Source of the DNA: an uncultured Moraxella sp. | Lineage (GTDB): Bacteria > Pseudomonadota > Gammaproteobacteria > Pseudomonadales > Moraxellaceae | DNA length: 9,675 nt | Direction: 5' to 3' | Assembly (NCBI GenBank): GCA_943908405.1 | Contig: CALTTE010000071.1 | Coordinates: 1 to 9,675, forward strand | Shown: positions 5,359 to 9,675 of the stretch, one piece after another | Layout of the letters: each line of letters starts with the position of its first letter | Numbering within the stretch: position 1 is the first letter of the stretch | Translations under genes and position numbers: made by a program | The notes under the pieces: model-generated | Told to the model about the DNA's origin: nothing | Database searches by the model: none | The model's input: only the letters and a program-made list of their open reading frames with translations

Positions 5359-6531
5359 TTATGCTGTTTTGCTTTTAAAGCTTGCTAAGGCTTGTTCTAC
5401 CGCTTGTCCGTGTGCCAAAATCTTGTTTTCAATTTCAGCAAAACGCATTTTGATTTGTCGCTCTGTTTCGTGCCACTGCTCGGCAACTTCGGTGCGTTTT
5501 AATCGCACGGCTTCAGCTTTGATGGCGTGCCATTCTTCTACTGTTTTGCTAAATGCCTCATATTCGGTGCTGATGTGTTCTTTAAAGGCGGTTAAGCGTT
5601 CATCAAGTGTTGGGTGTTTGTCAATCTCGCTTTGGGCATATTTAAATTTCATTGTTAATTCAGCGTGGCGAATGGTCAAATCGTCCACTTTTTTGAGATT
5701 TTTAGCAAGCCCAATTTTAGCAAGCCCTGCAATAAACCATTTGGTGGGGTCGTATTGCCACCATTTGACCCCATTTCTGTAGTCGTATTGAAAATAGTGA
5801 TGGTAATTGTGATAGCCTTCCCCCCAAGTTAAAATTGCCAAAATGGGATTATTGCGAGCGGTATTCTCATCGGTAAAAGGACGTGAGCCATACATATGGC
5901 ACAGTGAGTTAATAAAAAAGGTAAAATGATGGGTTAATACAATACGCAAAATGCCCACAATCAATAGCGTGCCCCATAAGTCATTTAAGGCAAGCCCCAA
6001 ACCACCGACCAGCACAATATTGGTTAAAAAGACCAAAATGCTGTAATGCTTGTGCTGAAAATCCAGTACTTTGTCTTGTTTTAAATCAGGGATATTTTTG
6101 TAATCAAACTCACCGCTTGGGTATTTTTTGAGCATCCAGCCCATATGGCTAAACCAAAAACCACGAGTAGAGGCATAGGGGTCATCGTGTTCGTCATCAA
6201 CATAACGGTGATGTTCACGGTGTCCTGAACACCAATCATAAGCCGAACTTTCCATCGCAAGGGTTGCCCCAAGCAATAAAAAATACTTGATGGCAGGGTG
6301 TGTTTCATAAGCACGGTGTGCCATCAGGCGGTGGTAACCTGCGGTAATGCTCATACCTGTCCAGACCATAAAGACCAAAAACCACGCCCAAACGGCAAGG
6401 CTGACGCCGTATTGGTATAGATACCACGGCACAACTGTTAAGGCGATGATTAAGGTTGAAATCAGTACGATGGCAGCAGGCCAGTTAATGGGGGCGTTGT
6501 CAAAATCGGCAGATTGGGGGGTTTCACTCAT
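5359..6531 (-). CDS. Membrane acyl-CoA delta-9 fatty acid desaturase
   Basis: An integral membrane di-iron desaturase that introduces a double bond into a saturated acyl chain, adjusting membrane fluidity. The three histidine boxes are present: HRLMAH at 67-72, HREHH at 104-108 and HNYHH at 241-245; His212 in the NSLCH segment is a further likely iron ligand. Hydrophobic segments at about 18-38, 44-66, 82-97, 164-182 and 186-206 fit the usual four-helix membrane core. Residues 285-390 form a charged helical tail, likely coiled-coil. The frame extends upstream to a TTG at 6615, but this lies inside the promoter. Of the internal Met codons at 6564 and 6531, only the latter has a ribosome binding site (AAGAGA, about 9 nt upstream), giving 390 residues. 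The protein resembles Pseudomonas DesB/DesC-type enzymes; exact substrate and position are inferred from family. Confidence 0.92.
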   Translation of the reverse strand: MSETPQSADFDNAPINWPAAIVLISTLIIALTVVPWYLYQYGVSLAVWAWFLVFMVWTGMSITAGYHRLMAHRAYETHPAIKYFLLLGATLAMESSAYDWCSGHREHHRYVDDEHDDPYASTRGFWFSHMGWMLKKYPSGEFDYKNIPDLKQDKVLDFQHKHYSILVFLTNIVLVGGLGLALNDLWGTLLIVGILRIVLTHHFTFFINSLCHMYGSRPFTDENTARNNPILAILTWGEGYHNYHHYFQYDYRNGVKWWQYDPTKWFIAGLAKIGLAKNLKKVDDLTIRHAELTMKFKYAQSEIDKHPTLDERLTAFKEHISTEYEAFSKTVEEWHAIKAEAVRLKRTEVAEQWHETERQIKMRFAEIENKILAHGQAVEQALASFKSKTA

Positions 6532-6603
6532 ATTGGCAGGTCTCTTACTGGTGATAATTTTCATTGTTATTTTGTTATAAGTGATACAACATAAACAAGC
6601 GTT

Positions 6604-6632
6604 ATTATAAAACAAAATAGAGTGAATGTGAA
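6604..6632 (-). promoter_or_regulatory. Near-consensus sigma-70 promoter of the desaturase gene
   Basis: On the minus strand a -35 TTCACA (6632-6627, 5/6) and a perfect -10 TATAAT (6609-6604) are 17 bases apart. A+T-rich sequence upstream of the -35 could act as an UP element. The transcript start should be near 6598, which excludes the TTG at 6615 and gives a leader of about 65 nt to the chosen ATG. Confidence 0.8.
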
Positions 6633-6977
6633 CGTATATAAACCAAAACTTTGTAAAATTTCGTAAAAAATAATCATTATAATTTAAATTTTAATTTAAA
6701 AAACTGATAATAAAAGCTGGATTTGTGGGTATAACTGCCAAGAAATCACAAAAAGAAGCCAAAAAAAGAAACCAAGAAAAAAGTGCATTGACTTGTTGAA
6801 TAAAACGGTTGAATACAAAAGCGTTTTGTCTTAAATTTAAACAAAACGCCAAAATTAATTTGATTAATTGATTTGATGAAATAACTAAGTTGATGAGCCA
6901 GTCAAGTGATTGATTTTAAACTTTGATTTTAAGTTTTAGTGTATTTCAATGAAAGTTTTGGGCTAATTCAATTGAAA
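6633..6977. other. A+T-rich spacer between cysK and the desaturase gene
   Basis: About 345 nt with no credible reading frame. It holds the upstream part of the desaturase promoter region, a probable cysK terminator at 6821-6849, and runs of simple A-rich and TTGATT-like sequence between 6855 and 6935. A near-palindromic TAATTTAAA motif recurs around 6680-6700. I see no RNA gene. Confidence 0.6.
6817..6849 (-). terminator. Probable cysK terminator
   Basis: A perfect nine-base stem, GCGTTTTGT (6821-6829) with ACAAAACGC (6841-6849), encloses an 11-nt loop that is itself mostly the palindrome TTAAATTTAA. Reading on the minus strand it is followed by TTTTGTATT (from 6820 downward), a modest U-tract. 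On the plus strand no U-tract follows, so it should act on the cysK transcript, about 130 nt past the cysK stop. Confidence 0.55.
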
Positions 6978-7964
6978 CTAATTAAAATTATCGCCAGTAA
7001 ACAAGCCATCAAATAACACAGACGATAAATAACGCTCGCCACTATCAGGCAAAATCACCACAATGGTTTTGCCTTGCATTGTTTGACGGTTTGCCAAATC
7101 AAATGTTGCTTTTAATGCCGCCCCTGATGAGATACCGCAAAAAATACCTTCTTCTGTCATTGCTCGCCTTGCCCACATAACAGCGTCATCGCTACCAACG
7201 CCAATAACTTCATCAACCAAATCAAGGGCTAGATTATTGGGAATAAAATTTGCCCCAATGCCTTGGATTTTATGCGGTGCAGGGGTAATTGGCTCGCCTT
7301 TTAGGCGTTGGGCAATAATGGGTGATTCGCTTGGTTCAACGGCAACGCTATAAAAATCGCTTTTACCTTTGGTTTGTTTAAAATAACGGCTAATTCCTGA
7401 GATTGTGCCACCTGTACCCACCCCTGCGACTAGGGCGTCAATATTGCCAGCGACTGCTTGGTCAATTTCAAAGGCGGTGGTGTCATGGTGTGTTTGTGGG
7501 TTAGCGGGGTTATCAAATTGGGCGGGCATAAAATAACGGCTAGGGTCGCTATCAAAAATCGCTTGGGCTTTGTCTACCGCCCCTTTCATTCCTAAAGCAG
7601 GCTCGGTTAGCACCAAAGTTGCCCCAAGGGCTTTTAGCACTTTACGTCGCTCCATACTCATTGATGATGGCATAGTCAGCGTAATAGGATAGTCTTTGGC
7701 GGCAGCAACCATTGCCAAGGCAATGCCTGTGTTGCCACTGGTTGGCTCAATAATATGCATACCTTGTTTTAATTTGCCTGTATTTTCGGCATCATTAATC
7801 ATTCCTGCCCCAATGCGGTCTTTGACCGAAAAAGCAGGGTTGCGACTTTCTATTTTGGCAAGTACCGTTACCCCTTTGGGCATTAGGTGATTAAGGCGAA
7901 CCAATGGCGTATTGCCGATGGTGTCAGCATTGTTATGATGAATGCTAAGATGGTTGGTTGGCAT
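6978..7964 (-). CDS. cysK: Cysteine synthase A (O-acetylserine sulfhydrylase)
   Basis: A PLP enzyme of fold type II that makes cysteine from O-acetylserine and sulfide. In this 328-residue protein the PLP lysine is Lys48, in NPAFSVKDRIG. The substrate loop TSGNTG is at 75-80, the PLP phosphate loop GVGTGGT at 181-187, and KIQGIGANF at 232-240. The end has LPDSGERYLS at 305-314. SMERRKVLKALGA and the full-length match favour CysK over CysM. Two ATGs are available, at 7970 and 7964. The strong AGGAG at 7977-7973 is only 2 nt from the first but 8 nt from the second, so 7964 is chosen. The residue after the PLP lysine is Asp rather than the Cys of E. coli, a common variant. It is divergent from dapD; three TTGTAG copies lie in its leader. 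I see no other sulfur gene nearby. Confidence 0.96.
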   Translation of the reverse strand: MPTNHLSIHHNNADTIGNTPLVRLNHLMPKGVTVLAKIESRNPAFSVKDRIGAGMINDAENTGKLKQGMHIIEPTSGNTGIALAMVAAAKDYPITLTMPSSMSMERRKVLKALGATLVLTEPALGMKGAVDKAQAIFDSDPSRYFMPAQFDNPANPQTHHDTTAFEIDQAVAGNIDALVAGVGTGGTISGISRYFKQTKGKSDFYSVAVEPSESPIIAQRLKGEPITPAPHKIQGIGANFIPNNLALDLVDEVIGVGSDDAVMWARRAMTEEGIFCGISSGAALKATFDLANRQTMQGKTIVVILPDSGERYLSSVLFDGLFTGDNFN

Positions 7965-7985
7965 AATCATTGCTCCTTTTTGTAG

Positions 7986-8014
7986 TTAATTGTAGCTTTA
8001 TAATTAATTGTAGC
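7986..8014 (-). repeat. Direct repeat in the cysK leader/promoter
   Basis: The 11-mer TTAATTGTAGC (plus strand) occurs at 7986-7996 and 8004-8014, exactly 18 bases apart. A further TTGTAG is present at 7980-7985. The spacing is nearly two helical turns, so binding-site copies are conceivable, but duplication by slippage explains it equally well. Confidence 0.5.
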
Positions 8015-8164
8015 GATTTTTACACTTATTCGCATTAGCTGTTTGGGCTTGGGGCGTTTATTTTGCCATAATGCCGTAATGCAAGAGTTTGTAATCGCAA
8101 GGACTTATAATAAAGCGTTTATAGTTGATTAACAAGTTATAAATTGAGCAATAGATATGCCAAA

Positions 8165-8184
8165 ATGGCAAAAGATGGCAAAAG
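8165..8184 (+). repeat. 10-bp tandem repeat ATGGCAAAAG x2
   Basis: Two perfect adjacent copies, preceded by the related ATGCCAAA. They lie in the non-coding spacer upstream of dapD. No function is evident. Confidence 0.7.
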
Positions 8185-8229
8185 ACCAAAGCCAAAAACA
8201 AAAAACAGTTTTATATTTGTAGCAATCCT

Positions 8230-8275
8230 AAAAATAAAGCCTAAAAATAATCTTTAAAAAATAAAGCCTAAAAAT
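8230..8275 (+). repeat. 19-bp direct repeat upstream of dapD
   Basis: AAAAATAAAGCCTAAAAAT occurs perfectly at 8230-8248 and 8257-8275, a period of 27 bases. It ends about 20 bp before the dapD -35 box. It may be a slippage duplication or a pair of binding sites. Confidence 0.8.
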
Positions 8276-8296
8276 TATCAAACAACCAAAATTTTT

Positions 8297-8325
8297 TTGA
8301 CAAATGGTCAAAAATTAGCGACAAT
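8297..8325 (+). promoter_or_regulatory. Sigma-70 promoter of dapD
   Basis: A perfect -35 TTGACA (8297-8302) and a -10 GACAAT (8320-8325, 4/6) are 17 bases apart. The predicted start near 8332 leaves a leader of about 27 nt. The -35 is embedded in the inverted repeat TTTTTGAC-aaatg-GTCAAAAA (8294-8314), a possible operator. Confidence 0.7.
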
Positions 8326-8358
8326 AAGCGTCTTTTTAAGTTTGATATAAGGAATGCG

Positions 8359-9177
8359 ATGTCTACCCAAGCCCTAATTGAACAAGCTTTTATTGACCGT
8401 GCCAATTTTGCCGCCCAAGATTGCCCAAAGCCAATCCGTGATGCCGTTAATGACACCTTAAGCCAGCTGGATAATGGCAGTTTGCGTGTGGCACAAAAAA
8501 TAGATGGCGATTGGGTGGTGAATGAATGGGTTAAAAAAGCGGTCTTATTGTCCTTTAAAATCAATGACAATTTACCGATGGGCGATGGCGATTTGCAATT
8601 TTTTGATAAAGTCGCCAGTAAATTTGGCGGTTGGGGTATGGACGAATTTAGCCAAGCGGGCGTGCGTGTCGTGCCACCTGCTGTCGCTAGAAAAGGGGCG
8701 TTTATAGGCAAAAATGTGGTGCTAATGCCATCTTATGTTAATATCGGTGCTTATATTGATGAAGGTACAATGGTGGATACGTGGGCAACCGTTGGCTCGT
8801 GTGCCCAAATTGGCAAAAACGTGCATTTGTCAGGGGGTGTGGGTATCGGTGGCGTGCTTGAGCCATTGCAAGCTAGCCCAACCATTATTGAGGATAACTG
8901 TTTTATTGGGGCAAGAAGTGAGATTGTGGAGGGGGTGATTGTTGAGACGGGTTCTGTGATTTCAATGGGCGTGTACCTTGGACAATCCACCAAAATTTAC
9001 AATCGTAACACAGGCGAAATCAGTTATGGGCGTATCCCTGCAGGCTCGGTGGTGGTAGCGGGCAGTCTGCCAAGTGATGATGGCAAATATAGCCTAAATT
9101 GTGCGGTAATCGTCAAGCAAGTAGACGAAAAAACCCGTGCCAAAACCAGTATTAATGAGCTGTTGCGATTGACTTAA
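8359..9177 (+). CDS. dapD: Tetrahydrodipicolinate N-succinyltransferase
   Basis: DapD transfers succinyl from succinyl-CoA to tetrahydrodipicolinate in the succinylase branch of meso-diaminopimelate/lysine synthesis, supplying peptidoglycan and protein. The 272-residue length is close to the E. coli enzyme (274). The N-terminal domain (about 1-100) carries helices and the family segment GDGDLQFFDKVASKFGGWG. From about 105 to 235 the hexapeptide repeats of a left-handed parallel beta-helix are clear (FIGKNV, NIGAYI, TVGSCAQIG, CFIGARSEIVEG). Asp140 and Glu188 correspond to the acidic pair proposed as catalytic in characterised homologues. The C-terminal part with LPSDDGKYSLNCAVIVKQVD is typical. 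AAGGA sits 5 nt before the ATG and a good promoter precedes it. It appears to be transcribed alone; no other dap gene is in view. Confidence 0.97.
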   Translation: MSTQALIEQAFIDRANFAAQDCPKPIRDAVNDTLSQLDNGSLRVAQKIDGDWVVNEWVKKAVLLSFKINDNLPMGDGDLQFFDKVASKFGGWGMDEFSQAGVRVVPPAVARKGAFIGKNVVLMPSYVNIGAYIDEGTMVDTWATVGSCAQIGKNVHLSGGVGIGGVLEPLQASPTIIEDNCFIGARSEIVEGVIVETGSVISMGVYLGQSTKIYNRNTGEISYGRIPAGSVVVAGSLPSDDGKYSLNCAVIVKQVDEKTRAKTSINELLRLT

Positions 9178-9463
9178 TGGTTTATGTTTGTTTTGCAACA
9201 TTGAGCTATTAACTGGTCTTGATTTTTAAAAGCCACAGTAAAAAACAGCAGTCAAGAAAAAACGCAACAAATCAATCATCCACTTGCTGTATGGCGTTTA
9301 AAGGGTTTACAGTATTTGAGTTTTTTAAAAAACCGTTATTGTTTTTTATTAAAACGCTAATAAAATCAAATAATTCATAGATTGGTGGGCAGAACATTGA
9401 TTGATGATTTAACCGATGGTTGGTAGATGCTTAGTAAGCAATCAAATCATTGGACAGCTAAAT

Positions 9464-9507
9464 ATTGGGCAACTCAATTAAGTAATAATTAAGCTAAAAA
9501 ACCCAAT
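9464..9507 (+). promoter_or_regulatory. Possible structured leader of queH
   Basis: ATTGGG (9464-9469) can pair with CCCAAT (9502-9507). Inside, CTCAATTA (9473-9480) pairs with TAATTAAG (9486-9493) with one mismatch, leaving CTAAAAAA before the outer strand. The nested fold is small and A+T-rich and may be coincidental. It does not match the preQ1-I consensus as I know it. Confidence 0.25.
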
Positions 9508-9534
9508 TAACTGACAATAAATTAACTGACAATA
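9505..9534 (+). repeat. Perfect 15-bp tandem repeat before queH
   Basis: AATTAACTGACAATA occurs twice head to tail (9505-9519, 9520-9534), ending 11 nt before the queH start codon. It overlaps the 3' arm of the possible leader stem. Confidence 0.9.
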
Positions 9535-9545
9535 TAGGCAAACTT

Positions 9546-9675
9546 ATGACAACCCAAAGAGCGATATTAACCCCACCCAATGGGCAAAAAAAAGTGCTGT
9601 TGCATTCGTGCTGTGCTCCTTGTTCTGGGGAGGTGATGGAGGCAATGCAGGCATCAGGCATTGATTTTACGATTT
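9546..9675 (+). CDS. queH: Epoxyqueuosine reductase QueH (N-terminal 43 codons, cut by window edge)
   Basis: QueH carries out the last step of queuosine synthesis, reducing epoxyqueuosine to queuosine in the tRNA anticodon; it is unrelated in sequence to the cobalamin-dependent QueG. The visible N-terminus has the family hallmark LLHSCCAPCSGEVMEAM at residues 18-34, with Cys22, Cys23 and Cys26, which contribute to the metal/Fe-S site in QueH (formerly DUF208). The segment SGIDFTI that follows is also typical. The ATG at 9546 has only a weak AGG about 7 nt upstream. The 16 residues before the hallmark are a normal-length extension. The rest of the gene lies outside the window, so its integrity cannot be judged. 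Confidence 0.93.
   Translation, partial: MTTQRAILTPPNGQKKVLLHSCCAPCSGEVMEAMQASGIDFTI

Larger units (their letters stand above)
7965..8358. other. Divergent cysK-dapD regulatory spacer
   Basis: About 390 nt without a gene. From left to right it holds the cysK ribosome binding site, direct repeats of TTAATTGTAGC (7986-7996 and 8004-8014), an A-rich stretch with a 10-bp tandem repeat (8165-8184), a 19-bp direct repeat (8230-8275), and the dapD promoter with an inverted repeat. A cysK promoter could use TACAAT or TATAAA between 8012 and 7989 on the minus strand, but no good -35 accompanies either. Confidence 0.6.
9178..9545. other. Spacer between dapD and queH
   Basis: About 370 A+T-rich nt. 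I find no convincing dapD terminator. The only open frame of note is a 29-codon one at 9291-9380 without a ribosome binding site. The right half holds small inverted repeats (GCTTA-G-TAAGC at 9429-9439), a possible nested stem at 9464-9507, and a perfect 15-bp tandem repeat just before queH. Confidence 0.55.

Noticed and set aside
5336..5782. 148-codon plus-strand open frame opposite the desaturase 3' end
   Set aside because: It is antisense to a strongly supported gene, begins in terminator-proximal spacer, and its Ser/Cys/Leu-rich translation is typical of an antisense shadow.
6532..6615. Longer N-terminus of the desaturase, starting at a TTG (6615) or at Met (6564)
   Set aside because: The TTG lies within the near-consensus promoter, upstream of the predicted transcript start. 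The Met at 6564 has no ribosome binding site, whereas the Met at 6531 has AAGAGA.
8268..8711. 147-codon minus-strand open frame opposite the dapD 5' end
   Set aside because: It is antisense to dapD and its promoter, has no ribosome binding site and no recognisable motif.
9291..9380. A 29-codon open frame encoding a Phe/Lys-rich peptide between dapD and queH
   Set aside because: No Shine-Dalgarno sequence or clear promoter precedes it, and its composition is what translated A+T-rich spacer gives. Ribosome profiling or conservation would be needed to revive it.
9464..9507. Firm call of a preQ1 riboswitch before queH
   Set aside because: The canonical preQ1-I hairpin loop and pseudoknot spacing are not visible; only an A-rich segment and a short stem are shared.
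1..9675. Mobile element, CRISPR array, toxin-antitoxin or defence island
   Set aside because: No transposase, integrase, terminal inverted repeats, spacer-repeat array or defence domain is seen. All repeats found are one- to three-copy short duplications.

Overview
This window reads as ordinary chromosome from a low-GC gammaproteobacterium, most likely Moraxella or a close relative in the Moraxellaceae. The protein sequences are gammaproteobacterial: IlvD, YchF, CysK and DapD resemble what I remember of the Escherichia coli proteins over most of their length. The spacers are A+T-rich, QueH is present, and the acyl-CoA desaturase carries a long helical tail. The genus is an inference; no database was searched.

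Layout. On the minus strand, reading leftward from about 1.6 kb, come a HIT-family hydrolase, a secreted DUF2059 protein and the first 96 codons of the ATPase gene ychF, which leaves the window at its left edge. Divergent from the HIT gene is an unrecognised 205-residue cytosolic protein. Plus-strand ilvD follows, then a small cysteine-containing lipoprotein. A palindromic bidirectional terminator separates the lipoprotein from a convergent, minus-strand fatty acid desaturase. Upstream of that on the same strand lies cysK. It is divergent from plus-strand dapD, and the window ends in the first 43 codons of queH.

How the genes fit together. There is no obvious multi-gene operon: nearly every gene has its own spacer, and several have a recognisable promoter. 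The theme is housekeeping metabolism: branched-chain amino acids (IlvD), cysteine (CysK), lysine and peptidoglycan precursor (DapD), membrane fluidity (desaturase), queuosine tRNA modification (QueH) and a ribosome-associated ATPase (YchF). Several starts were moved from the longest open frame to internal codons because promoters or ribosome binding sites exclude the longer versions.

I found no mobile element, CRISPR array, tRNA, rRNA or defence system, and nothing I would call a new multi-gene system. The points worth a second look are small: repeated short direct duplications in the spacers, a palindrome over the HIT gene -10 box, an inverted repeat over the dapD -35 box, a possible structured leader before queH, a 17-residue insertion in IlvD, and two proteins of unknown role.
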